A stretch of 9,370 bases of DNA, from NCBI GenBank assembly GCA_002392545.1, contig DGHF01000187.1, forward strand, positions 1 to 9,370, read 5' to 3'. The position numbers and the translations under genes were made by a program. This DNA comes from Ruminococcus sp. UBA3855 (GTDB lineage: Bacteria > Bacillota > Clostridia > Oscillospirales > Ruminococcaceae). A model generated the notes under the pieces. It saw only the letters and a list, made by a program, of their open reading frames with translations, was not told the DNA's origin and ran no database searches. This document shows, in pieces, positions 1-5,699 of the stretch (positions within the stretch are counted from its first letter, which is position 1; every line of letters begins with the position of its first letter).

Positions 1-1121
1 GTTCTCCCTATGACAGGGATTTTGATAGGATTCTGCATTCTTTAGCGTATCGCAGATTAAAGCACAAAACACAGGTGTTTTTCAATATTGATAATGACCA
101 TATCTGTACCAGAATGGAACACGTCCAGCATGTGGAATCCGTCAGCGGTACGATTTCCGGATATCTGGGCTTGAATACCGAACTCACAAGGGCGATAGCA
201 GTCGGACACGATTTAGGGCATACTCCGTTCGGACATGAGGGGGAAATTGAACTGACCAAAATTCGTGAAGAACATGGACTTGACAAATTCTGGCATGAAC
301 GGAACAGCCTCAGAATGATTGATGATATTGAATTACTGGAAGATAATCAGGGAAATTATCAGAATCTCAATTTAACCTATGCAGTCCGTGACGGCATTAT
401 CTCCCACTGCGGAGAAGTTGACCAGATGGGAATTTCCCCACGAACAGAATATATTGATTTGCAGGAGTTCCAGCATGCCGGACAATTCCAGCCCTACACA
501 TGGGAAGGATGCGTTGTAAAGCTCTCCGACAAAATCGGCTATCTCGGCAGAGATATTGAGGATGCACTTCGTCTGCATTTTTTGGAATCCAGACAGATTG
601 ATGAACTTTATCAGATTGCCAACCGGTACGGATTCAGTGAAATCAATGTCACAGTCCTGCTTCATGCGTTCATTATCAGTGTCTGCGAACACAGCACCCC
701 TGAAACAAGCATTCATATGAGCGAGGAAAAAACACAGCTCCTCAACGAAATCAAAGATTTCAATTACAGATATATTTACAAAAATCCACAGCATGAAGTC
801 TATCGGAAATATGTCAGTTTGATTCTGCGCAGTATTTTTGAACGGCTTATGTCATGCTATGAAGGCGACAAAACCCCCGAACAGCTTCAGAAATTATGCC
901 GGACTTCTCCCCTCATGGGAAAAGATATGTTACAGCATTTATGTCATTATTCCGAGCTGGAAATTCAGGGAATGGAAAAAGAATCCGAACGCTGTCACAA
1001 CCGGAAAATATATGGTCATCTCGAAAATGAAACACTTTATGTGCAGGCGATTCTGGACTATATTTCCGGCATGACGGATAAATATGCTATCAAAATTTTC
1101 AATGAAATGATTACCTATTAA
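1..1121 (+). CDS. dgt: dGTPase-like HD-domain deoxynucleotide triphosphohydrolase (5' partial)
   Basis: The reading frame is open from the window edge (first full codon at 3) to TAA at 1119-1121, giving 372 visible residues; the true start lies upstream. The family hydrolyses dGTP or other dNTPs to deoxynucleoside plus tripolyphosphate, in the cytoplasm. Visible hallmarks, counted from the first full codon: the N-terminal DRDFDRILHSLAYRRLKHKTQVF-type block at residues 4-26 (family signature D-R..RI.HS.A.RRL..KTQVF), the first metal-ligand histidine in TRMEHVQHV (about 36-44), the HD pair in GHDLGHTPFGHEGE (68-81), and the later Asp-bearing SDKIGYLGRDIEDA. Only a short N-terminus appears to be missing. 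The stop codon touches the ribosome binding site of the next gene, so the two are probably co-transcribed. Nucleotide specificity cannot be read from the sequence. Family call is firm; the exact symbol is less so. Confidence 0.9.
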   Translation, partial: SPYDRDFDRILHSLAYRRLKHKTQVFFNIDNDHICTRMEHVQHVESVSGTISGYLGLNTELTRAIAVGHDLGHTPFGHEGEIELTKIREEHGLDKFWHERNSLRMIDDIELLEDNQGNYQNLNLTYAVRDGIISHCGEVDQMGISPRTEYIDLQEFQHAGQFQPYTWEGCVVKLSDKIGYLGRDIEDALRLHFLESRQIDELYQIANRYGFSEINVTVLLHAFIISVCEHSTPETSIHMSEEKTQLLNEIKDFNYRYIYKNPQHEVYRKYVSLILRSIFERLMSCYEGDKTPEQLQKLCRTSPLMGKDMLQHLCHYSELEIQGMEKESERCHNRKIYGHLENETLYVQAILDYISGMTDKYAIKIFNEMITY

Positions 1122-1135
1122 AGGAGTGAATTTTT

Positions 1136-3058
1136 TTGCTGTTAAAAGCGATTGATGTCAATAAGGTGTATAATGGAGTACCCTTGTTATCGAATATTGA
1201 CTTACAGATTGAAGACACAGACAGAATTGGTTTGATTGGTGCGAATGGATGCGGAAAATCTACCCTTCTGAAAATTCTGTTAGGGCAGATTCTTCCCGAC
1301 CACATTATGGAAGGGGACGGACAGATTGTCCGTGCATCAAAGACAAGCATCGGCTATCTGGCGCAGTCCGCCTCTCTCAATTCAGATAAAACCATATGGG
1401 AAGAAATGCGTTCTGTCTTTGCGGAATTGTTACAGACACAAGCCAAAATGCATGAGCTTGAAAATGAAATTGCAAAGGGGAATCTTTCGGTTTCGGCAGA
1501 ATATGACAGGCTTTCCAATTGGTTCTTGACGAATGACGGATACAACATTGATGTGAAAATCCGGACGGTTTTGTTTGGAATGGGATTCACGGAAGAGGAA
1601 TTAAACCGGACGGTTTCAGGATTTTCAGGTGGTGAAAAGACAAGGCTTGCACTTTGTAAATTATTATTGGAGTCGCCGAATTTGTTGATTCTGGACGAAC
1701 CCACCAACCACCTTGATTTTGATACCATCCAATGGCTGGAAGAATATTTGCAGGGGTCAAAGAATGCACTCTTGATTGTGTCGCATGACAGATATTTCCT
1801 TGATAAACTCTGTACCAGCATTTGTGAAATTGAGAGGGGAAAACTGAACCGATACAAGGGGAATTATTCTGCATATACCATCCTGAAAGAAGCATCCGTA
1901 GAACGTCAGCTGAAAGAATATGATATGCAACAAAAGGAAATTGCAAAGTTAGAGGATTATGTCGCCCGAAATATGGCTCGTGCATCCACCTCCAAAAGTG
2001 CCAAATCCCGACAAAAACAGCTTGACAAAATGGAACGCATCGAAAAGCCCGTCACCCATCAGAAAAAAGCATCCCTTTCCTTTACGTATGAAGTCGAACC
2101 CCCTCTTGACGTTCTCGAAGTCCGGAACGCTGATATTTCAGTCGGGGAGGGGACAGCACGGAAAACCCTCATGGAACAGATAGAATTTGCTGTCAGACGT
2201 GGCGAAAAATTGGGAATTATCGGGGCGAATGGTATCGGAAAATCGACTCTTCTCAAAGAAATTCTGGGGATTCTCCCACATAATGGAATCATAAGATTTA
2301 ATAAAAATATCAAGTTAGGCTATTTCGACCAAGAAAGCACCAATCTCAACCCTTTAAATACCGTCATTGACGAACTGCATGACCGTTTTCCGGCAATGCT
2401 TGACGGCGAAATCCGGAATATTCTGGGACAAGTGCGCATTACCGGCGAGGATGTTTTCAAGCCCATTTCGGCTTTGAGTGGCGGAGAACGTGCAAGAGTT
2501 TGTTTTGCACTGCTCATGCTGGAACACGCCAATGTGATGTTACTGGACGAACCGACAAACCATCTGGATTTACCCATGAAAGAGGTGTTGGAAGAAGCCC
2601 TTGACAATTACACCGGAACATTGTTATTTGTATCGCATGACCGCTATTTCCTGAAACGTCTTGCAACGCAGTTACTGGAGCTGACACCAGAGGGGGCAAT
2701 TCTCCACCCCTACGGCTTTGAAGCCTATCTTGACGAAAAAGCCAAGCAGAAAGCCCTTGCCCTTGCAATGGAACAGCAAAGACAATTCGAGCTTGCTCAG
2801 CAACAGAAAAAATCTGCTTCCTCTCACAAGTCGAAGGCACAACGCAGTGCGGATGCCGCAAGAAGAAACAGAATCCGTGAACTTGAAAAAGAAATTGAAG
2901 AGATAGAAGTTACAATTCGGAAACTAGAAGAACAGTTGACCTTCCCTGAAATTTGTACCGATTATCAGAAAATGCAGGCGGTTTGTGACGAACTGACCAC
3001 TGCGAAAAACCTCTCAGAAGAGTATTTTTTGGAACTTTGCACATTAGAAGAGGGTTAA
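1136..3058 (+). CDS. ABC-F family ATPase (YdiF-like), ribosome-associated
   Basis: The product is 640 residues with two ABC cassettes and no membrane segments, the layout of ABC-F proteins, which act on ribosomes (translation factors or target-protection resistance proteins) rather than in transport. Cassette 1 has Walker A GANGCGKST (35-43), signature FSGGE (163-167), Walker B LLILDEPTNHLD (183-194) and SHDR (216-219). A charged helical linker (about 240-325, the P-site tRNA interaction motif region) joins it to cassette 2: GANGIGKST (363-371), LSGGE (447-451), VMLLDEPTNHLD (467-478), SHDR (500-503). A Lys/Glu/Gln-rich coiled-coil tail fills about 535-640. Length and tail resemble B. subtilis YdiF, recalled from memory. 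The start is TTG at 1136, chosen because AAGGAG at 1121-1126 sits 9 bp ahead. It lies 14 bp downstream of the dGTPase gene. Whether it confers drug resistance cannot be told; housekeeping is more likely. Confidence 0.93.
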   Translation: MLLKAIDVNKVYNGVPLLSNIDLQIEDTDRIGLIGANGCGKSTLLKILLGQILPDHIMEGDGQIVRASKTSIGYLAQSASLNSDKTIWEEMRSVFAELLQTQAKMHELENEIAKGNLSVSAEYDRLSNWFLTNDGYNIDVKIRTVLFGMGFTEEELNRTVSGFSGGEKTRLALCKLLLESPNLLILDEPTNHLDFDTIQWLEEYLQGSKNALLIVSHDRYFLDKLCTSICEIERGKLNRYKGNYSAYTILKEASVERQLKEYDMQQKEIAKLEDYVARNMARASTSKSAKSRQKQLDKMERIEKPVTHQKKASLSFTYEVEPPLDVLEVRNADISVGEGTARKTLMEQIEFAVRRGEKLGIIGANGIGKSTLLKEILGILPHNGIIRFNKNIKLGYFDQESTNLNPLNTVIDELHDRFPAMLDGEIRNILGQVRITGEDVFKPISALSGGERARVCFALLMLEHANVMLLDEPTNHLDLPMKEVLEEALDNYTGTLLFVSHDRYFLKRLATQLLELTPEGAILHPYGFEAYLDEKAKQKALALAMEQQRQFELAQQQKKSASSHKSKAQRSADAARRNRIRELEKEIEEIEVTIRKLEEQLTFPEICTDYQKMQAVCDELTTAKNLSEEYFLELCTLEEG

Positions 3059-3064
3059 TTTTGT

Positions 3065-3115
3065 GAACTTCTTACAAATCACTTTTGAAAGTGCTTGTAA
3101 AGTTCGGATATTTTT
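3065..3115 (+). terminator. Possible intrinsic terminator after the ABC-F gene
   Basis: An interrupted inverted repeat starts 6 bp after the ABC-F stop codon. GAAC (3065-3068) pairs with GTTC (3102-3105), TTACAA (3072-3077) with TTGTAA (3095-3100), and CACTT (3080-3084) with AAGTG (3089-3093), with small internal loops. Five T residues follow at 3111-3115 after a 5-base gap. The stem is AT-rich and the T-run is offset, so this is a weaker candidate than the other terminators here; a protein-binding site is the alternative. Confidence 0.45.
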
Positions 3116-3119
3116 CATC

Positions 3120-3148
3120 TTGCACTTTTTCTGAAAATCGTGTATGAT
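3120..3148 (+). promoter_or_regulatory. Promoter of the lipoprotein gene
   Basis: TTGCAC (3120-3125) and TATGAT (3143-3148) are separated by exactly 17 bp, a good SigA-type match. The expected transcription start is about 3155-3156, which leaves a leader of about 120 nt before the coding sequence. It is inferred from consensus only. Confidence 0.75.
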
Positions 3149-3155
3149 AGATATA

Positions 3156-3196
3156 CTGAAAGTCGGTCATATGTCAGATTTATGACGGATTTTCAG
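3156..3196 (+). promoter_or_regulatory. Stem-loop at the 5' end of the lipoprotein mRNA
   Basis: CTGAAAGTCGGTCATA (3156-3171) is the inverted partner of TATGACGGATTTTCAG (3181-3196), with 14 Watson-Crick pairs, one G-U pair and one mismatch out of 16, and a 9-nt loop. The repeat begins almost exactly where transcription should start from the promoter at 3120-3148. It could be a 5' stabilising hairpin in the RNA or a DNA operator downstream of the promoter; the sequence alone does not decide. No T-run follows, so it is not an intrinsic terminator. Confidence 0.7.
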
Positions 3197-3275
3197 TCAA
3201 TCAATTAGTTCATGATTTGTTTACAGAGTTGTTACAGAATTTCAGCTCTGGCACAGAAACAGAAAAGAGGAATTT

Positions 3276-4277
3276 ATGATGAAAATGAAAAAATATCTTG
3301 CCTGTCTTATGGCTACTTTAATGATGTCTGGTGCAATGGTTGCATGTGGCGGAAACAGTGAGAGCGGTTCAACATCTTCTGTTGCTCCTGCTGGTGATTC
3401 TTCCGTTGATTTTGAGTTTGATGACGAGACTGCAACTGAAACTGAGGCTGAAGTTGAAGATTCTGATGCTGAAACTGCTGATTCTGAAGCAGGTGACGAC
3501 AGCGCAGTGGAAGCAACTGCTGCTGATGTAGAATTTGAAGATGTTGTGGATGCTCAGCCCGGTCAGGCTTACCTTGCCATGACTGACAGTCAGGTATGGG
3601 TTCAATACTGGGGTTCTTCCACTGACAGCGGTTACATGCTGGCATATGATGCAGGTGTTGCTGATATCACTGGCAATGGTACTTATACCGTTTCTGTTAA
3701 TGCAGATACAAAAGGCTTTATTTATGACGTAACAGGTGACGTTGATGGTGAATATACTCCTTCCGGTATCGGCTTTGCAGCTGTTATCATCAAGGACGGC
3801 GAAAAACTCACACCGGATGCAATTATCACCATTGACAAGATTACCATTGACGGCGAAGAAGTTGAGATGACTGGTAAGAATTACACCTCTACCGAAGATG
3901 GTTGTATCCGTTCCAACATCTACAACCACTACATTGATACACCTTCCGGAGATGCAAGAAGCACAGAAGGCAGTATTTATGATGCAGACGGCAACCCCAT
4001 TGTAGATGATGCAGACGAGTACACACCGCAGATTATTGACGGTTCTGCAATTGGTGAATGGAAGAAGATTGAAGTTACATTTACAGTTTCCGGCATGGCT
4101 AATGATGCAACTCCGGTTGCTGGTGCTGATGATGATTCTGTAGATTCTGATGCTGATGCTGATGCAGATTCTTCCGCTGATGCAGATGCTGATTCTGCTG
4201 ATTCTGCTGATTCTTCTGCTGATGATGCCACCGCAGCTGGCGAAGAGGAAGAATCCGTTGATTTCGTGATTGAATAA
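3276..4277 (+). CDS. Predicted lipoprotein with acidic low-complexity tails around a central domain
   Basis: The product is 333 residues. Lys residues at 3, 5 and 6 and a hydrophobic stretch (7-23) end in MVAC (21-24), a slightly atypical lipobox with Met at -3; Cys24 would be lipidated and the protein held on the outer face of the membrane. Residues 25-92 are rich in Glu, Asp, Ser, Thr and Ala. A central region, about 95-274, has mixed aromatic and beta-type composition with YWGSSTDSGYMLAYDAG, a GNGTYTVSV strand pattern and a final IEVTFTVSGM strand, suggesting a beta-sandwich such as a carbohydrate-binding-like fold (inference only). Residues 275-333 are an Asp-Ala-Ser tail ending in EEEESVDFVIE. 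Two starts are possible: ATG 3276 and ATG 3279. AGAGG at 3266-3270 is 5 bp from the first and 8 bp from the second, so 3279 may be the real one. The gene stands alone, with its own promoter and terminator. I do not recognise a named family. Confidence 0.85.
   Translation: MMKMKKYLACLMATLMMSGAMVACGGNSESGSTSSVAPAGDSSVDFEFDDETATETEAEVEDSDAETADSEAGDDSAVEATAADVEFEDVVDAQPGQAYLAMTDSQVWVQYWGSSTDSGYMLAYDAGVADITGNGTYTVSVNADTKGFIYDVTGDVDGEYTPSGIGFAAVIIKDGEKLTPDAIITIDKITIDGEEVEMTGKNYTSTEDGCIRSNIYNHYIDTPSGDARSTEGSIYDADGNPIVDDADEYTPQIIDGSAIGEWKKIEVTFTVSGMANDATPVAGADDDSVDSDADADADSSADADADSADSADSSADDATAAGEEEESVDFVIE
4122..4229 (+). repeat. GAT-GCT/TCT triplet-rich low-complexity tract coding a D-A-S tail
   Basis: The 3' part of the lipoprotein gene is built almost only of GAT, GCT/GCA and TCT/TCC codons, coding an irregular run of DA, DS and SAD units (about residues 283-318). 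Synonymous variation within the codons shows it is not a perfect microsatellite. Such tracts can change length by slippage in multiples of three. Confidence 0.75.
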
Positions 4278-4299
4278 TTTTGATTCCTAAAATATTCCG

Positions 4300-4335
4300 A
4301 TACTGGCGGGCGATTTGTCCGCTGGTATTTTTTTT
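4300..4335 (+). terminator. Intrinsic terminator of the lipoprotein gene
   Basis: ATACTGGCGG (4300-4309) pairs with CCGCTGGTAT (4319-4328) through eight Watson-Crick and two G-U pairs across a 9-nt loop, followed by eight T residues at 4328-4335. It begins 22 bp after the stop codon. Confidence 0.9.
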
Positions 4336-4368
4336 GAGAAAATTTCGTAAAATGTTCACAGAAAACAA

Positions 4369-4397
4369 TTGCTTTTTCATGAATTTTGTGGTATAAT
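4369..4397 (+). promoter_or_regulatory. Promoter of the thioredoxin-FTR operon
   Basis: TTGCTT (4369-4374), a 17-bp spacer and a perfect TATAAT (4392-4397) preceded by TGG, that is, an extended -10. The expected start of transcription is near 4404, giving a leader of about 50 nt. It lies just after the terminator of the previous gene, which supports an independent unit. Confidence 0.85.
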
Positions 4398-4452
4398 ACA
4401 GAAACAGGACGATTTCACGTCTGATTCTAAACAAAAAGGAGCTTGATTTCTC

Positions 4453-4773
4453 ATGATTGTGAACCTTGACAAAAATTCATTCAAAACGGCGATTCAGAGC
4501 GAAAAGCCCATTCTCGTTGATTTTTGGGCGAGCTGGTGCGCCCCGTGCATGATGCAGGGCGAAATTCTCCATCAGCTGGATGAAAAATATCCTGATTTGC
4601 AGATTGGCAAGGTCAATGTTGACGAAAACAGGGAACTTGCGATGCAGTTCCGTGTGGATTCTATCCCGACAATGATTCTTTTCAAGAACAATAAGCCACT
4701 TGAATTATTGATTGGTCTCCGTCCGACGGATGCGTTATTGGAACTTTTCAAAAAACATGGGGCAAGTGTGTAA
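4453..4773 (+). CDS. trxA: Thioredoxin
   Basis: This is a cytoplasmic thiol-disulfide oxidoreductase of 106 residues, the usual thioredoxin length. The active site is W28-C-A-P-C32 within LVDFWASWCAPC, with the buried Asp (D23) ahead of it and the cis-proline in SIPT (Pro72). Oddities relative to E. coli Trx, aligned by eye: Ala replaces Gly in the active site (WCAPC), the Lys after the second Cys is Met33, and the helix-kinking Pro five residues after the second Cys is Glu37. These fit a divergent clostridial thioredoxin. The ribosome binding site AAAGGAG (4435-4441) sits 11 bp ahead of the ATG, a little long. The stop TAA shares its last base with the ATG of the next gene, which codes for the likely reductase subunit. 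Confidence 0.95.
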   Translation: MIVNLDKNSFKTAIQSEKPILVDFWASWCAPCMMQGEILHQLDEKYPDLQIGKVNVDENRELAMQFRVDSIPTMILFKNNKPLELLIGLRPTDALLELFKKHGASV

Positions 4774-4979
4774 TGTCTGTACGTCTGAATGAAAATCCCG
4801 AAATCGTGAAACAAATCCGAGACGGATTGAAGCAGACAGGCGGTTATTGTCCCTGCCGTCTTTCACGGACTCCCGAAACAAAATGCATGTGCAAGGAATT
4901 CCGTGAGCAGATTGCTGACCCGAATTTTGAGGGATATTGTCATTGTCTGCTTTATTACAAGTCACTGGACAAGGAATAA
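4773..4979 (+). CDS. Ferredoxin:thioredoxin reductase catalytic subunit-like protein
   Basis: The product is 68 residues with six cysteines in three CxC pairs: C26-P-C28, C38-M-C40 and C56-H57-C58. FTR catalytic subunits use a [4Fe-4S] cluster next to a redox disulfide to pass electrons from ferredoxin to thioredoxin; the CPC and CHC motifs and the following LLYYK match that family. The spacing is CPC-X9-CMC-X15-CHC, whereas the Synechocystis/plant enzyme has CPC-X16-CPC-X8-CHC (from memory); the total span is the same. No variable (beta-barrel) FTR subunit lies nearby. The start ATG overlaps the thioredoxin stop (TAATG), so translation is probably coupled; the gene order itself argues that this protein reduces the thioredoxin. 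Clostridial and archaeal stand-alone FTR-like proteins are the best comparison. Confidence 0.88.
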   Translation: MSVRLNENPEIVKQIRDGLKQTGGYCPCRLSRTPETKCMCKEFREQIADPNFEGYCHCLLYYKSLDKE

Positions 4980-5019
4980 AAAACAGGCTGTCACAAGGGG
5001 AAAGTGACAGCCTGTTTTT
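4979..5019. terminator. Bidirectional intrinsic terminator between convergent genes
   Basis: ACAGGCTGTCAC (4983-4994) and GTGACAGCCTGT (5004-5015) form a perfect 12-bp stem, extended by A/T pairs, with a 9-nt loop. T-runs lie on both sides (5015-5019 on plus; the complement of 4978-4983 on minus). It begins at the stop codon of the FTR gene and ends 16 bp past the stop of the minus-strand RHH gene, so it can serve both. Confidence 0.92.
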
Positions 5020-5034
5020 GTTTTCACGGAAAAT

Positions 5035-5232
5035 TTAAGATTCTTCCTGTTTTTCTTTTTCTTCTGTGCGGTTTTCCAGTGCAAAAACGATGCACTGTAC
5101 CACAAGTGCATTGACAGAAATACGGTTTTCTTTCGCCAATTTTTCTAGGATTTCCGCTGTTTCAATGGGAATGCGGAATGTTTTGGAAACAGTTGGTGCA
5201 TTTTTCCGGATGATGAATTTCCTTTCCTGCAT
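5035..5232 (-). CDS. Small ribbon-helix-helix (Arc/CopG-like) DNA-binding protein, copy A
   Basis: The product is 65 residues. The middle matches the RHH layout: a beta-strand with alternating polar residues, TVSKTFRIP (14-22), helix A (about 23-36, IETAEILEKLAKEN), a turn at ISVN, and helix B (about 39-54, ending in CIVFALEN). Such proteins dimerise through the strand, which enters the DNA major groove. The basic N-terminus (QERKFIIRK) and a Glu/Lys tail (55-65) flank it. GAAAGGA ends about 9 bp ahead of the ATG at 5232. Residues 14-54 share 24 of 41 identities (counted by eye) with the neighbouring gene at 5373-5552, so they are paralogues. No toxin gene is adjacent, which argues against a simple antitoxin. 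The target is unknown; autoregulation is plausible. Confidence 0.82.
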   Translation of the reverse strand: MQERKFIIRKNAPTVSKTFRIPIETAEILEKLAKENRISVNALVVQCIVFALENRTEEKEKQEES

Positions 5233-5268
5233 GACAAGTCATCCTTTCTATAAAAGTCTTTACCCTTA

Positions 5269-5320
5269 ATTATACAGGATTCTTTCTAAAAAAGATAGAC
5301 TTAAAAAAGATGACAAAAAA
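5269..5320 (-). promoter_or_regulatory. Promoter of RHH gene A with tandem T6-containing repeats
   Basis: On the minus strand TATAAT (5274 to 5269) is a perfect -10 with TG directly ahead; the -35 position (about 5297 to 5292) reads TATCTT, which is poor. The weak -35 lies inside a repeat: GTCTATCTTTTTTA and GTCATCTTTTTTA follow each other (plus-strand 5287-5314), and a third T6 tract sits at 5315-5320. A weak -35 covered by direct repeats suggests regulated expression, perhaps through an RHH protein; this is inference. Confidence 0.6.
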
Positions 5321-5337
5321 GTCGCATTTTTGCACTT
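5315..5337 (-). terminator. Probable terminator of RHH gene B
   Basis: On the minus strand AAGTGC (5337 to 5332) can pair with GCGACTT (5325 to 5319), allowing one bulged G, across a 6-nt loop, and runs into six T residues (5320 to 5315). The stem is short, so termination may be partial and allow read-through into RHH gene A. It overlaps the upstream edge of the gene A promoter repeats. Confidence 0.5.
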
Positions 5338-5372
5338 AATTTCGATTGCAGATACGCTTGCAGAAATCCATG

Positions 5373-5552
5373 TTATTCCCTGTCCGCATGTTCAATATAA
5401 AGATTTTCCAGCGCAAAACGAATGCACTGGTTAATCAGTTGATTCAGGGAAATATTGTTTTCCATTGCCAGAGTTTCCAGTCGTTTCAGCACTGGTTCAG
5501 GAATCCGGATTGTTTTCGAGATACTGTCATACCCCTTTGCGATTTTAAACAT
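5373..5552 (-). CDS. Small ribbon-helix-helix (Arc/CopG-like) DNA-binding protein, copy B
   Basis: The product is 59 residues when started at ATG 5552. Strand SISKTIRIP (10-18), helix A (about 19-31), the turn NNISLN, and helix B (about 34-50, ending in CIRFALEN) match copy A almost residue for residue. The same frame is open back to an ATG at 5762, but that ATG lies upstream of the consensus promoter at 5700-5728 and a second in-frame ATG at 5699 overlaps its -10, so neither can be used from this promoter; the added residues also look unlike the family. The chosen start has only a weak GAAG ahead of it, and a possible micro-ORF stops 8 bp upstream, so translation coupling may matter. The gene is transcribed in the same direction as copy A, 140 bp upstream of it. 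DNA target unknown. Confidence 0.78.
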   Translation of the reverse strand: MFKIAKGYDSISKTIRIPEPVLKRLETLAMENNISLNQLINQCIRFALENLYIEHADRE

Positions 5553-5560
5553 AAATGTCT

Positions 5561-5668
5561 TCAGCTGCGAAAAGCTGCACAGTATTCGGGGCAATATGCA
5601 CAGTATCCGGAGCTGAGATATTTTCCGCAGACTGGTCTTGTAACCTCCAGTTTGATAGTTTGCTCCAT
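5561..5668 (-). CDS. Possible Cys-rich 35-residue leader ORF upstream of RHH gene B
   Basis: ATG at 5668 to TGA at 5561 encodes 35 residues with four cysteines at 14, 23, 26 and 30 (C-X8-C-X2-C-X3-C) around CGKYLSSGYCAYCPEYC, a pattern that could bind a metal. It starts about 25 nt after the predicted transcription start and ends 8 bp before the RHH gene B ATG, in a different frame. Against it: no clear Shine-Dalgarno sequence precedes the ATG, and the other two frames are also open here. I recognise no family. It could be a real micro-protein, a regulatory leader peptide, or chance. Confidence 0.35.
   Translation of the reverse strand: MEQTIKLEVTRPVCGKYLSSGYCAYCPEYCAAFRS
5562..5577 (-). promoter_or_regulatory. 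Small hairpin just ahead of the RHH gene B start
   Basis: CAGCT and AGCTG arms (5 bp, 6-nt loop) end about 10 bases before the ATG at 5552. In RNA it would sit in the ribosome-landing zone of a gene that already lacks a strong Shine-Dalgarno sequence. The stem is short, so its significance is uncertain. Confidence 0.35.
5579..5615. repeat. Short direct repeat in the RHH gene B leader
   Basis: On the plus strand CTGCACAGTAT at 5575-5585 and ATGCACAGTAT at 5596-5606 share ten bases exactly (TGCACAGTAT), 21 bp apart, and the bases following each (TCGGGGC and CCGGAGC) are also alike. In the micro-ORF frame the repeat yields the two Tyr-Cys-Ala units. The spacing of 21 bp equals two helical turns, so it could also be a binding site. 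Confidence 0.5.
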
Positions 5669-5699
5669 AAAATCGGCAATATTCTGCCGTCTTTCCCAT

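Noticed and set aside
3156..3196. Riboswitch or attenuator in the lipoprotein leader
   Set aside because: There is one hairpin, no following T-run and no alternative structure that I could draw; no known riboswitch core was recognised.
3977..4434. Minus-strand ORFs rich in Ser/Ala/Glu and Gln/His opposite the lipoprotein tail
   Set aside because: They are the reverse reading of the GAT/GCT/TCT repeats and have no start signals or promoters.
5035..5552. RHH genes as antitoxins of a toxin-antitoxin module
   Set aside because: No toxin-like ORF (RelE, HicA, Fic, PIN or similar) is adjacent; the Cys-rich micro-ORF does not resemble a known toxin. It cannot be excluded but is not supported.
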